From NCBI RefSeq assembly GCF_003337375.1, contig NZ_QPJD01000008.1:242674-306673 (forward strand): DNA of 64,000 bases, written 5' to 3'. The stretch's first letter is position 1. Each line of letters starts with the position of its first letter. The position numbers were made by a program, and so were the translations under genes. The notes below the pieces were generated by a model, which had not been told where the DNA came from, did not search any database, and saw nothing but the letters and a program-made list of their open reading frames with translations. Of this stretch, positions 53,501 to 62,402 are shown piece after piece. The stretch is from Paenibacillus prosopidis (GTDB lineage Bacteria > Bacillota > Bacilli > Paenibacillales > Paenibacillaceae).

Positions 53501-53731
53501 CTAGTAAAGAGAAATGGTTAAGGTATCGCGTTCGAAATATGAATGAAGCGTAGCTTCACTGCCTACGATCTCAACGCTTATTAATGATTTGAGGCATGTT
53601 TTGAGAGCGTTTTTGCCTGTTGTCAGCTTGCGGTTGAGCACCGCGGACAGCTTTTCGATAGCTTGCTTATTGGTATCTGTTAAATAGACCGGAATCGTTT
53701 TATTTTGGAATATCAGCATGGTTTTCATCAT
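53501..53731 (-). CDS. Small hypothetical protein
   Basis: The protein of about 76 residues begins MMKTMLIFQNKTIPVYLT and is fairly basic, with no signal peptide or membrane segment. GGAGG lies 5 bases before the first of two adjacent ATG codons (53731) and 8 before the second. An upstream frame extension to 53779 lacks such a site. I do not recognise it. The last residues FERDTLTISLY are beta-like. Confidence 0.55.
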   Translation of the reverse strand: MMKTMLIFQNKTIPVYLTDTNKQAIEKLSAVLNRKLTTGKNALKTCLKSLISVEIVGSEATLHSYFERDTLTISLY

Positions 53732-53903
53732 ATGGACCTCCATCCCGCGAAGGATTTTTTTTAATATTGTAACGCACAATTATTAAATAATTCTTAAAAT
53801 TTAATGAGTATTTGGTTACAAAGCTGTAACTTTTGTCAAATAGCAACCAAAATTCCGTGTATACGAGTGAACTTCACCTTCAACCAGGCTCGAAAATTCA
53901 AAG

Positions 53904-54815
53904 CTAGATATGGCGGTCAACGGTTTCAAGCTGTTTTTTACGAAATTGAGAAGGTGTACATTTCATTGTTTTGCGAAATACTTTAACGAAGTAGCTCATG
54001 TGATCGAAACCGACATCAAGCGCTACAGCCGATATTTTGCGGTCCGGCTGCAGCAGCAGCTCGGTTGCTTGCCTAATCCGGTAAGCATTCAAATATTCGA
54101 TCGGCGTCTGTCTGGTCATCGTTTTGAAGAAACGGCAAAATTGTCCCTCGCTCATCGGAATTTGTTCGGCAATTTCGGAAATGCGAATGGGACGGTGGAA
54201 ATTTTGCTGCATAAAGACGATGGCCGTTTTCAGTCTGTCGATTTTCGTTGTGTCGGCCGAATTCGTCTCGCTGCGGTTGCTATAGCATCCTTCAGCGGCG
54301 ATTTCATGAAGCATTAAATAAAGCCGGCCTTTAACGGCCGTTTCGAGACCGGCAGGCTGCCTGGAACACACATCCATAATGCCGCGCAAATGATCAAGCA
54401 GGGTACGCTCCCATTCCGTATGCGGACTAATAAGCCTTGGGAACGTTCGTTTCTTATCCTGCAAGGGTGAAATATAGCGTTCTTGAATGGCATCATAGCT
54501 TGCACTGGCGAGTAGATGGGTATCGAACACGATTGCGCAAAACTTGCAGACGGATTCGCCGATCGCATATCCCGCATGAATGTCTCCGCCGTCAATAAAT
54601 ACGGCCTCGCCTGCCCGTACGGGAAAATATTCGGTATCCACCTGGAATAGTACTTCACCTTCAAGCACATAAAAAAACTCAGCCTCTGCGTGCCAGTGGC
54701 ACTCTAGCACGGGAGCGCCAATCTCCTCGGACTCTATCCAATAGGCCGCAAGCGGAAACATGTTGTCGCCGTGAAGGCGGTCTTCCTTTAAGGAGTGTCG
54801 GGTTGTCTGATCCAT
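53904..54815 (-). CDS. AraC family transcriptional regulator with cupin sensor
   Basis: This 303-residue regulator has a cupin at about 25-110 (LECHWHAEAEFFYVLEGEVLF, DGGDIHAGYA) and an AraC HTH at about 200-295 (ISEIAEQIPMSEGQFCRFFK; DHMSYFVKVFRKTMKCTPSQFR). AAGGAGGAG precedes the start. It is divergent from the GH31 alpha-xylosidase gene with a 172-base gap that should hold its binding sites. It probably senses a sugar and activates the enzyme. The His-rich cupin core looks intact. Confidence 0.9.
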   Translation of the reverse strand: MDQTTRHSLKEDRLHGDNMFPLAAYWIESEEIGAPVLECHWHAEAEFFYVLEGEVLFQVDTEYFPVRAGEAVFIDGGDIHAGYAIGESVCKFCAIVFDTHLLASASYDAIQERYISPLQDKKRTFPRLISPHTEWERTLLDHLRGIMDVCSRQPAGLETAVKGRLYLMLHEIAAEGCYSNRSETNSADTTKIDRLKTAIVFMQQNFHRPIRISEIAEQIPMSEGQFCRFFKTMTRQTPIEYLNAYRIRQATELLLQPDRKISAVALDVGFDHMSYFVKVFRKTMKCTPSQFRKKQLETVDRHI

Positions 54816-54987
54816 GATGTATACTCCTCCTTGGATATGATTCGCGCATTATGATTTGTTTGAGTCCTATTTCATCAGAATAATGCTATAGATGAGCATG
54901 ATTTTGTTAGATTAGTTCGATTCATTATCAGTATAATGCAATTATGTAACAATGCAAATAAAACATAACAGGAAGGTTGGTTCAGCC

Positions 54988-57309
54988 ATGAAATTTACAG
55001 ACGGCAACTGGCTCATTCGTGAAGGATACAACGTATTAGGAGCTGTTCAAGCACATGATTTCGAACAGCAGAACGGCAGGCTGACGGCTTATGCATCTCC
55101 GCGTCCAATCGTAACCCGCTCTAACATGCTCGATACGATGCTGTTAACGGTGCACTTTCACTCCCCGCTGCCAGGCGTAATCGGCGTTAAGCTTGTTCAT
55201 CATGCGGGAGTAGTAGAGCGGGGACCGGCATTCGAGCTATCCTCGCAAACCGGTGATCATGTTGTTATTGAAGAAAATGAAAATGAAGCGGTGCTTACAA
55301 GCGGCAGCTTGAGCGTCCACATCCGCAAAGGTCCGGAATGGGCGGTTGATTTCTACCGCGGCGGCGAGCGGATTACAGGCAGCACTCAAAAATCGATGGC
55401 CTATATTACGGAAAATAACACCAAAGCCTATATGCGCGAGGAGCTTGATCTCGGCGTTGGCGAATGGGTATACGGACTTGGTGAGAGATTCACTCCGTTT
55501 GTAAGAAACGGACAAGTCGTCGATCTGTGGAACAAAGACGGCGGCACCAGCTCTGAGCAGTCGTACAAAAACATCCCTTTCTACATCACGAACAAAGGTT
55601 ATGGCGTATTCGTCAATCATCCTGAGCTCGTATCGTTCGAGATCGCTTCGGAGAAAGTAAAGAAAGTACAATTTAGCGTTGCCGGCGAATCTCTTGAATA
55701 TTTCGTGATCGACGGTCCAAGCATGAAAGAAGTACTGGGCAAATATACGGATTTGACCGGTAAGCCATCACTTCCGCCAGCCTGGACATTCGGACTATGG
55801 CTGACAACATCGTTTACGACGAATTATGATGAAGCAACTGTTAATTCATTCGTTGATGGAATGGCTGAGCGCGACTTGCCGCTGCACGTATTCCACTTCG
55901 ACTGCTTCTGGATGCGTGAATTTCACTGGACAGATTTCAAATGGGATGAGCGCGTATTCCCGGATCCGGTCGGCATGCTGACCCGATTGAAAGAAAAAGG
56001 GCTGAAAATCTGTGTATGGATCAACCCGTATATTGCCCAGCGCTCGCGTCTTTTCGAGGAAGGCAAGAAAAATGGCTTCCTGGTTAAACGGCCAAACGGC
56101 GATGTATGGCAATGGGATTTGTGGCAGCCGGGCATGGCGCTGGTTGATTTCACGAATCCTGCCGCATGCGAATGGTATGCTTCCTACTTGCGTGAGCTGG
56201 TAGATATGGGCGTAGACAGCTTCAAAACAGACTTTGGCGAGCGGATTCCGACAGATGTTGCTTATTTCGACGGTTCTGATCCGATTAAAATGCATAATTA
56301 TTATACACAACTCTATAATAAAGTGGTTTTCGAAGTGCTGGAGGAGAAGCTCGGCAAAAACGAAGCGGCGCTGTTCGCCCGTTCGGCTACGGCTGGCGGC
56401 CAGAAGTTCCCTGTTCACTGGGGCGGCGACTGCTATGCGGATTACGAGTCGATGGCGGAAAGCCTGCGCGGAGGTTTGTCGCTTGGTATCTCCGGCTTCG
56501 GCTTCTGGAGTCATGACATTGGCGGATTTGAAAATACGGCGCCGGTGCACGTTTTTAAGCGCTGGTTAGCGTTCGGATTGCTCTCAAGCCACAGCCGTCT
56601 GCACGGCAGCAAGTCATACCGGGTGCCTTGGGCATATGACACAGAGGCCGTTGATGTGACACGCTTCTTCACGAAGCTGAAATGCCGCATCATGCCTTAT
56701 CTTTTCAACACAGCTGTACAAGCGACAGAGCAGGGCTTACCGTCGATGCGTGCGATGGTTCTCGAATTCCCTGAAGATCCAACGAGCGAAATTCTTGACC
56801 GTCAGTACATGCTGGGCGATTCGCTGCTTGTTGCTCCAATCTTCAATGAGCAAGGAAAAGTAACCTATTATTTGCCTGAAGGAAAATGGACGCACCTGTT
56901 GTCCGGTGAAATCGTGCAGGGCGGATCTTGGCGCAAAGAATCATATGACTTCTTCAGCCTGCCTCTGTTCGTACGTCCGAATTCGATTATCGCGCTTGGC
57001 GCGAACGACGTACGTCCGGATTATGATTATGCGGATGGCGTTCAGCTTGAGCTTCACAACCTGGAGGACGGCCGTACAGCAGCAACAACGGTTCGCGATG
57101 TAAAAGGCGTGACGGAATTGACGGTTTCCGCAAGCCGTCAAAGCGGAGCGATTTCTGTAAAAGTTGACGGCAGCGGCAAACCGTTTACGTTTGCGCTGAA
57201 AGGACTTGGGGATATCGTATCTGTAGAAGGCGTACAAGCGGAATTTAAGGGCAGCATTATTCAGCTTCCTTCCGGTTCAAAGCAATTGGAATTTACAATT
57301 AACATTTAA
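54988..57309 (+). CDS. yicI: Alpha-xylosidase (GH31)
   Basis: This 773-residue GH31 enzyme has nearly the same length as E. coli YicI (772). It removes alpha-linked xylose from the non-reducing end of xyloglucan oligosaccharides or isoprimeverose. The nucleophile Asp415 is in FKTDFGERIP and the acid/base Asp481 in HWGGDCYADYESM, positions matching YicI Asp416 and Asp482. There is no signal peptide, so it works on imported sugars. I begin at ATG 54988, with AGGAAGG 11 bases upstream; an in-frame ATG at 54952 has no ribosome site. The neighbouring isomerase and oxidoreductase may handle other products. Confidence 0.93.
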   Translation: MKFTDGNWLIREGYNVLGAVQAHDFEQQNGRLTAYASPRPIVTRSNMLDTMLLTVHFHSPLPGVIGVKLVHHAGVVERGPAFELSSQTGDHVVIEENENEAVLTSGSLSVHIRKGPEWAVDFYRGGERITGSTQKSMAYITENNTKAYMREELDLGVGEWVYGLGERFTPFVRNGQVVDLWNKDGGTSSEQSYKNIPFYITNKGYGVFVNHPELVSFEIASEKVKKVQFSVAGESLEYFVIDGPSMKEVLGKYTDLTGKPSLPPAWTFGLWLTTSFTTNYDEATVNSFVDGMAERDLPLHVFHFDCFWMREFHWTDFKWDERVFPDPVGMLTRLKEKGLKICVWINPYIAQRSRLFEEGKKNGFLVKRPNGDVWQWDLWQPGMALVDFTNPAACEWYASYLRELVDMGVDSFKTDFGERIPTDVAYFDGSDPIKMHNYYTQLYNKVVFEVLEEKLGKNEAALFARSATAGGQKFPVHWGGDCYADYESMAESLRGGLSLGISGFGFWSHDIGGFENTAPVHVFKRWLAFGLLSSHSRLHGSKSYRVPWAYDTEAVDVTRFFTKLKCRIMPYLFNTAVQATEQGLPSMRAMVLEFPEDPTSEILDRQYMLGDSLLVAPIFNEQGKVTYYLPEGKWTHLLSGEIVQGGSWRKESYDFFSLPLFVRPNSIIALGANDVRPDYDYADGVQLELHNLEDGRTAATTVRDVKGVTELTVSASRQSGAISVKVDGSGKPFTFALKGLGDIVSVEGVQAEFKGSIIQLPSGSKQLEFTINI

Positions 57310-57310
57310 T

Positions 57311-57375
57311 AACAACAGAGCAGCTCTGTCATGGCCGGATTGCGGCTTTGCCGGATTGCTGCTCTTTCTGTTGTC
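57311..57375 (+). terminator. Terminator of the alpha-xylosidase gene
   Basis: AACAACAGAGCAGC (57311-57324) pairs with GCTGCTCT and CTGTTGT (57358-57374) with a 2-base bulge. An inner GCCGGAT-type hairpin sits in the loop. T run is weak. Confidence 0.6.
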
Positions 57376-57514
57376 CATGTACAAGCATTGACCAAAATTG
57401 CATAAGAAAATGCTAATAAGACAACTGTTTTTCAACTAGAACAGTCTATATAATGAAACTCGGTAAGCAAAATCAAATACATCACATCATCAAATATAAG
57501 GGAGTGCAGCTCAC

Positions 57515-58285
57515 ATGAAACGAATGGGTATTGGCTTGCAGTTGTACACGGTTCGAGATGCTACGGCGGAAGATTTCGAAGGCACGCTCCGCAAAATTGC
57601 TGCAATGGGATACGAAGGCGTTGAGTTTGCAGGCTATGGCGGCATTAAAGCGGAAGCGATGCGCGATTTGCTTCAGGAGCTTAATTTGAAAGCAATCGGC
57701 AGCCACATCGGCTTGCAATTGCTGGAAGAGCGTCTTGATGAGGAAATCGCTTATCTGCAAACCATTGGCGCGAAATATGCGATTTGCCCTTGGCTGCCGG
57801 CAGACGCCCGCGATACGGAAGCATGGCGCGGACATCTCGTCAAATTCGAAGAGTATGGAAAACGATTCCGTGAAGCAGGTATCACGTTCGCTTACCACAA
57901 TCACGACTTTGAATTTGAAGTGGAAATCGACGGACAAATCGTATTCGACGCTTTGTACGAGCGCATTGATCCGCAATACTTGCAGGTAGAGATGGATATC
58001 GGTTGGGTGCAATACTCCGGCGTTGACCCGCTTGCTTATATTGCGAAATACGCAGGACGTCTGCCGCTTCTTCATTTGAAGGATTTCCGCGCGGGTGAAA
58101 AAGGCAAGCAGATTGACACGGTTGAGCTTGGACGCGGCGACTTGCCGCTTGTGCCAATCATTCAAGCGGCATCAGAAGCATCCGTTGAATGGCTGATCGT
58201 CGAGCAGGACGTATGTGCAAATCCGCCGCTTGAATCGGTAGCGGAAAGCATGGAATGGATGAAAAATAATTACTTAAATCAGTAA
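57515..58285 (+). CDS. Sugar phosphate isomerase/epimerase family protein
   Basis: This 256-residue TIM barrel belongs to the AP-endonuclease-2/xylose-isomerase-like group. It starts MKRMGIGLQLYTVRD and carries AYHNHDFEFE, EMDIGWVQYSGVDPLAYIAKYAGRLPLLHLKD and IVEQDVCANPP, which bear the metal-ligand Glu, Asp and His. It acts in the cytoplasm on an unknown sugar or inositol-like substrate. AAGGGAG is upstream. The oxidoreductase starts 43 bases downstream, and the pairing of an isomerase-like barrel with a Gfo/Idh/MocA enzyme is frequent in inositol and sugar catabolism. Confidence 0.9.
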   Translation: MKRMGIGLQLYTVRDATAEDFEGTLRKIAAMGYEGVEFAGYGGIKAEAMRDLLQELNLKAIGSHIGLQLLEERLDEEIAYLQTIGAKYAICPWLPADARDTEAWRGHLVKFEEYGKRFREAGITFAYHNHDFEFEVEIDGQIVFDALYERIDPQYLQVEMDIGWVQYSGVDPLAYIAKYAGRLPLLHLKDFRAGEKGKQIDTVELGRGDLPLVPIIQAASEASVEWLIVEQDVCANPPLESVAESMEWMKNNYLNQ

Positions 58286-58327
58286 TAATCTAACCATAAA
58301 AACCAAACATAAGGCAGGGGAAAAATA

Positions 58328-59350
58328 ATGTCAAAAGTACGCGTTGTAGTAGTAGGCTGCGGATCCATTTCCAAATACCGTCATATCCCGGAATACGCAG
58401 CTAATAAAAATGTTGAGCTGGTAGCATTCGTTGATCCGGTCATTGAGCGTGCGGAGAAATATGCCGAGCTACACGGCGGTAAAGCATTTGCCGATTTCGA
58501 AACGATGCTTGCAGAAGTAAAGCCTGACGCAGTTAGTGTATGTACACCAAATGCATTGCATGCACCAATGTCCATTGCTGCAGCTAACGCTGGCGCACAT
58601 GTGCTCGTTGAGAAGCCAATGGCGGTTTCGGATGAAGAAGCAGAAGCAATGATTGAAGCTGCTAAGAAAAACGGTGTTCATTTGATGGTTGGCCACAACC
58701 AACGCTTTATGCCGCCGCATGTGAAAGCAAAGCAAATTTTGCAATCGGGCGTACTTGGCAAAGTGTTGACGTTCCGTACTTCCTTCGGTCACCCGGGACC
58801 GGATGGCTGGAGCGTGGATGGTGCTGACAGCTGGTTCTTCCGGAAAGAAGAAGCGATCATGGGAGCTATGGGCGATCTGGGCGTGCATAAATCCGACCTA
58901 ATCCGTTGGATGCTGGATGATGAAGTATCCGAGGTTGCCGGATTTGTCGGAACGCTTCATAAGAAAGGAACAGAGGTAGACGATAACGCTTCCTGTCTGC
59001 TTCGTATGAAGAGCGGCGCTATGGGTACACTCGTTGCGAGCTGGACTTATTACAAGGGTGAAGATAACAGCACTATACTCTGGTGTGAGAACGGCGTTAT
59101 GAAAATCGGCACGCACCCGGATGATCAAGTTATTCTTGAACTGCGTAACGGTACAGTCGAGAAACATAAAGTAGGCGCGATTTCGACTAACGATAAGCAA
59201 GAAACAAGCGGAGTTATCGATGCATTCATTGAAAGCATCTTAACGAACACAACGCCTGCTGTAAGCGGTGAAGACGGACGCGCATCCTTGAAAGTCATTT
59301 TGTGCGCATTTGAATCGCAAGCAACCGGCAAGTTTGTAAGTGTGAACTAA
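58328..59350 (+). CDS. Gfo/Idh/MocA family oxidoreductase
   Basis: This 340-residue dehydrogenase has a Rossmann start VVVVGCGSISKYRHIPEYA, the EKPMAVS signature (about 95-101) carrying the conserved Lys, and MGAMGDLGVHKSDLIRWML containing the catalytic-region His. It is cotranscribed with the isomerase gene (43-base gap, AGGCAGGGG upstream). The pair probably converts a sugar released by one of the cytoplasmic glycosidases. It differs from the oxidoreductase at 444, which is longer. The operon closes at the terminator 59364-59414. Confidence 0.92.
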   Translation: MSKVRVVVVGCGSISKYRHIPEYAANKNVELVAFVDPVIERAEKYAELHGGKAFADFETMLAEVKPDAVSVCTPNALHAPMSIAAANAGAHVLVEKPMAVSDEEAEAMIEAAKKNGVHLMVGHNQRFMPPHVKAKQILQSGVLGKVLTFRTSFGHPGPDGWSVDGADSWFFRKEEAIMGAMGDLGVHKSDLIRWMLDDEVSEVAGFVGTLHKKGTEVDDNASCLLRMKSGAMGTLVASWTYYKGEDNSTILWCENGVMKIGTHPDDQVILELRNGTVEKHKVGAISTNDKQETSGVIDAFIESILTNTTPAVSGEDGRASLKVILCAFESQATGKFVSVN

Positions 59351-59363
59351 ATTTATTGACTTC

Positions 59364-59414
59364 GATACCTCTGACAGACAAGCGCAAGCTGTTCCGTCAG
59401 GGGTATTCTTTTTA
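59364..59414 (+). terminator. Terminator of the isomerase-oxidoreductase pair
   Basis: ATACCTCTGAC (59365-59375) pairs with GTCAGGGGTAT (59396-59406) with one G-T pair, and TTCTTTTTAAA follows. The region to 59565 beyond it holds the promoter of the PadR gene and no gene. Confidence 0.85.
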
Positions 59415-59565
59415 AATTACTATCTTGCATTGTAGAATAGCGTATGATAAATTATCGTTATTAACGAATGAATGCGAACCGCTATTCTATATTATCGAAT
59501 AGTAAGCTTTACTTCATACGTTTTGCATTCGAAGCTTATTGGACTTCAGTAACGGAGGACACAAG

Positions 59566-59886
59566 ATGAATATTCAATTTAAAAAGGGCGTACTGGAAAT
59601 ATGCGTTCTTGTATTAGCTACTCGTGGTGACCGATATGGATACGAGCTGGCCGTTAAAATTTCGGAGAAATTTGAGATTTCAGTAGGCAGTGTATATCCG
59701 CTCTTGAACAGATTGACGCAAGAAGGTTATTTCTCCACTTATTTAAAGGAGTCGACCGAAGGGCCGCCCCGCAAGTATTACCATTTAACGCCGGAGGGCT
59801 GGAGCCACATGCGAACGTTAATTGCAGAATGGGACGCTTTCACGAGAGCGGTCAATGAAATTGTAGAGGAAGGTATTAAGCCATGA
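59566..59886 (+). CDS. PadR family transcriptional regulator
   Basis: This protein of about 106 residues has the PadR winged helix: KGVLEICVLVLATRGDRYGYELAVKI, then SVGSVYPLLNRLTQEGYF and GPPRKYYHLTPEG. I start at ATG 59566 with GGAGG 7 bases upstream; the frame is open a few codons farther. The gene leads an operon with a DUF1700-like and a DUF4097-like gene, the usual PadR-HAAS-adhesin arrangement of envelope-stress-like modules. Its stop overlaps the next start by 4 bases. It appears intact, unlike the two genes it should control. Confidence 0.9.
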   Translation: MNIQFKKGVLEICVLVLATRGDRYGYELAVKISEKFEISVGSVYPLLNRLTQEGYFSTYLKESTEGPPRKYYHLTPEGWSHMRTLIAEWDAFTRAVNEIVEEGIKP

Positions 59887-60440
59887 CGATAAGAGATCAG
59901 TATATGAATGAATTGGAAAGGTTGTTGAAGAACGTACCGGAGCAGGTTCGAAAGGAATGGCTCTACGATTATTATATTCACTTTCAGCAGGCAGTAGAAA
60001 ATGGTCAAAGCGAAGAGGAAGCAGCACGGGAGCTTGGTGACCCGCGATCGATTGCGGGAGAGCTGCTGCTTACCTACCGCGTCGACCAAGTAGAGACGAA
60101 CAACAGCTTTAGAGGGCTTTCCCGTGCCGTTTTTGCAACAGTAAGACTGGGATTGTTCAATATTATTTTTATCATCGGACCATACTTAGTGCTAGCTGCA
60201 GTTTAACTCGCTTTGTGGGTGTCTGCCGCAGCGATGGCGCTAACAGGAATCGTAACGGTAATTGAAAGCGTCTGGATCGGTTCATTCACTCTTGCACAGG
60301 CTTTATCAATCGGACTCATATGCTGCTCCCTTGCCCTTTTATTTGTTTTAGGGTTAAAGGTGCTGACGAAGAAATTTTTTGAAGTTACATTAAAATATTT
60401 AAAATTTAACACGCGCATCGTCAGGGGGAATGCGAAGTGA
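59883..60440 (+). pseudogene. DUF1700/HAAS-type membrane protein interrupted by a TAA
   Basis: The frame begins MTIRDQYMNELERLLKNVPEQ, with the soluble HAAS-like helical domain (ENGQSEEEAARELGDPRSIAGE) and transmembrane region FNIIFIIGPYLVLAAV. There TAA (60204-60206) stops it at 107 residues. The same frame then continues without a break through WVSAAAMALTGIVTVIES and SIGLICCSLALLFVLGLKV to TGA at 60438-60440. The full protein would be about 185 residues; one base change (for example TTA to TAA) explains it. The start overlaps the PadR stop, so the operon is otherwise normal. The truncated half might still be made. Confidence 0.8.
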
Positions 60441-61327
60441 AAAAACTTGCGGCCATCGCACTCATCATGCTTGGAGTCGGCATTATCGGCGCGTTATTAG
60501 CCTTTGACTAGAATGATGTTCGAACATTAGGTACTAAGCCTGTCCGAATAGATAAAACCGTTGATTCTGCCTCGATCCGCAACGTATATATAGACAGTGC
60601 TTCGATCAATATGGAAATTGTACGCGGGGCGTCGGATGAAATTAAGGTTCGCATCGAAGGAAATGCAAGTAAAAAGTATTTGGATCGATTTGACCTGGAA
60701 GCTGAAGCTAAAGGCGACACGGTATATATTAAGGGCTTTTATAAAGATATGCTTGTCGTTGGTTTCAATTTTGTTCATGTCGATTTAATTGTAGAGCTTC
60801 CAGACCGGCTGTGGGACTCTGTGGAACTTAAATCAAGCAGCGCCAATATTGAAGTGGAGCAGCTGGAAGCGACAACGGCAGTCGTCGAAACCGGGAGCGG
60901 TAATATTAATATAGAGGAGCTGAGCACAGGTACGGCAACGATTCAATCGAAGTCCGGGAGTGTGAAAGCCGAGAACTACAAGTCTGAACAAGTAACCGTT
61001 CATTCTAACAGCGGAAATATTACATTGGATGATGGAACTGGCCGTGTAGACGGTGAAACGCGAAGCGGAAATATTCGTATGGAGACAGACGAATTGCTGC
61101 AGGATGTGACTTTGAGATCAGGCAGCGGCAATGTGCGTATCGATGTTACAAAGGAACCGGAATCAGCTGCGATTCACTTAAGAACAAATTCCGGGAACCT
61201 CGATGTGGATTGGGATCAGTTCGTTGCCGATAGGGACAATGAGGAAGAGCTAAGCGGAAAGATAGGAAGCGGACAGATCAAAATCGATCTCGAATCGAGC
61301 ACGGGTGATTTAAAACTTGGCAAATAG
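60437..61327 (+). pseudogene. DUF4097-type beta-repeat membrane protein interrupted by a TAG
   Basis: A GTG start overlapping the previous stop begins MKKLAAIALIMLGVGIIGAL, an N-terminal membrane anchor, and codon 25 is TAG (60509-60511). The same frame runs on through NDVRTLGTKPVRIDKTVDS and beta-helix repeats (SGNINIEELSTGTATIQSKSGSVKAENYKSE has the usual SGSG/SGNI pattern) to 61327. The full protein would be about 296 residues. The stop is explained by one base (TGG to TAG) and removes the link between anchor and beta domain. An internal ATG at 60611 lacks a ribosome site. It could be a pseudogene or a read-through product. Confidence 0.8.
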
Positions 61328-61341
61328 TCATAATTAAGATT

Positions 61342-61392
61342 GTAAGCTCCCTCTGTACGGATTCAATCGGTGCAGAGGGAGCTTTGCTTTGC
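61342..61392 (+). terminator. Terminator of the PadR operon
   Basis: AAGCTCCCTCTG (61344-61355) pairs perfectly with CAGAGGGAGCTT (61373-61384), then TGCTTTG. Confidence 0.85.
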
Positions 61393-61472
61393 CCTGATCT
61401 GATCAGCCGTTTCGAGTTACTGTATTCGAGCATAGGATATAGGAATTGTTAATCGAAAGGAAGCGATGCTAA

Positions 61473-62159
61473 ATGGCTGTTGAGCGCAAAAACTTTCGTA
61501 GATTCACGTTTGCGGAATACGTTGAATATTTACAAACGTTCGTGTCGAAGGTAAAGTTCACGCAGGTGCATGTGCACGGGACCTGGAAGCCGACTATAGC
61601 GGATTACCGTAAAGCAACCGATAAGATGAAAATCATTCAAGCGATGTGGCGGTTTCACACCGTTACGAACAATTGGGGGGACATCGCGCAGCATGCGACG
61701 ATTGATCCTGACGGCTATATATGGGAAGGAAGGTCACTGCTGGAGGCGCCAGCATCATCAGTTGGCTATAACGATTCCAGTCCTGACCGTATTCATCCAT
61801 TCATGTTCGAAATGATCGGAAATTTCGATGTCGGCGCGGAAAAGCTGGAAGGGGCGCAGCTTGCAACGTCGGTCAAGCTTACTAACGCTATAATAACGTT
61901 GTGGAAACTGCCCGAAGCCCAAATTAAGTTCCATCGTGAAATGAATCCGGCGAAAACATGCCCAGGGAGCGCAGTAAATAAAGGGGTATTTATTCAATTG
62001 GTACGTGATTGGAGGAATGCGGAAATGAGTCCGGCTGATGCGAACAAAATCATATCAACATGGTTGTCGCCAGCATGGTTTGCAGCAAGTACAAAAGCTG
62101 AAAGAGATGAAATACACCGACTGGCCAATGAACTGCGCAAAGCTAGCGGCCAGTTGTGA
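61473..62159 (+). CDS. N-acetylmuramoyl-L-alanine amidase / PGRP-like domain protein
   Basis: This 228-residue protein has an amidase_2/peptidoglycan-recognition fold. Candidate zinc ligands are His in VHVHGTW, His in KFHREMNPAKTCPGS and its Cys; IDPDGYIWEGRSL is the usual dG.i..GR block. It probably cleaves the bond between MurNAc and L-Ala. There is no signal peptide, so it may be released by lysis or act in the mother cell during sporulation. GGAAGCGA precedes the start. A helical C-terminus (about 185-228) resembles a short anchoring or linker segment. It is not close to any prophage gene. Confidence 0.82.
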   Translation: MAVERKNFRRFTFAEYVEYLQTFVSKVKFTQVHVHGTWKPTIADYRKATDKMKIIQAMWRFHTVTNNWGDIAQHATIDPDGYIWEGRSLLEAPASSVGYNDSSPDRIHPFMFEMIGNFDVGAEKLEGAQLATSVKLTNAIITLWKLPEAQIKFHREMNPAKTCPGSAVNKGVFIQLVRDWRNAEMSPADANKIISTWLSPAWFAASTKAERDEIHRLANELRKASGQL

Positions 62160-62318
62160 TTTACTAGAGTATTTAATAGATTCCAATTCGATGAGCATAT
62201 TCTCATAATGCAGTGGTGGTGCCGTTTTACGAGCGATTTTCGACACTTTTCCAGTTATTGTGTCATGAAACGCCCAAAATGCCGTGTTAAGATAATTGGC
62301 GTCGGGGATAACCGATGC

Positions 62319-62371
62319 ATACAAAACAAGCGCTGCTTCATACGAAGTACTAGTCGCGGGACGTTTTGTAT
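62319..62371 (+). other. Inverted repeat in the leader of the CAP-domain gene
   Basis: ATACAAAAC (62319-62327) and GTTTTGTAT (62363-62371) form a 9-bp stem around a 35-base loop, 32 bases before the start codon and just upstream of GGAGGAAA. It could be an operator or leader structure. It does not match the c-di-AMP (ydaO) riboswitch core I looked for. I see no gene in 62160-62402. Confidence 0.45.
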
Positions 62372-62402
62372 ACTAAACACAACATTTTAGGAGGAAAATT
62401 TC

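Noticed and set aside
55846..56550. A 234-codon minus-strand frame within the alpha-xylosidase gene
   Set aside because: It is an antisense shadow of a conserved GH31 catalytic region with no start signal.
61473..62159. The amidase-like gene as part of a prophage lysis cassette
   Set aside because: No holin or other phage gene is adjacent, and neighbours are ordinary wall-protein genes.
62160..62402. A c-di-AMP (ydaO-type) riboswitch before the CAP-domain gene
   Set aside because: I looked for the conserved core blocks of that class and did not find them in order; only an unassigned inverted repeat is present.
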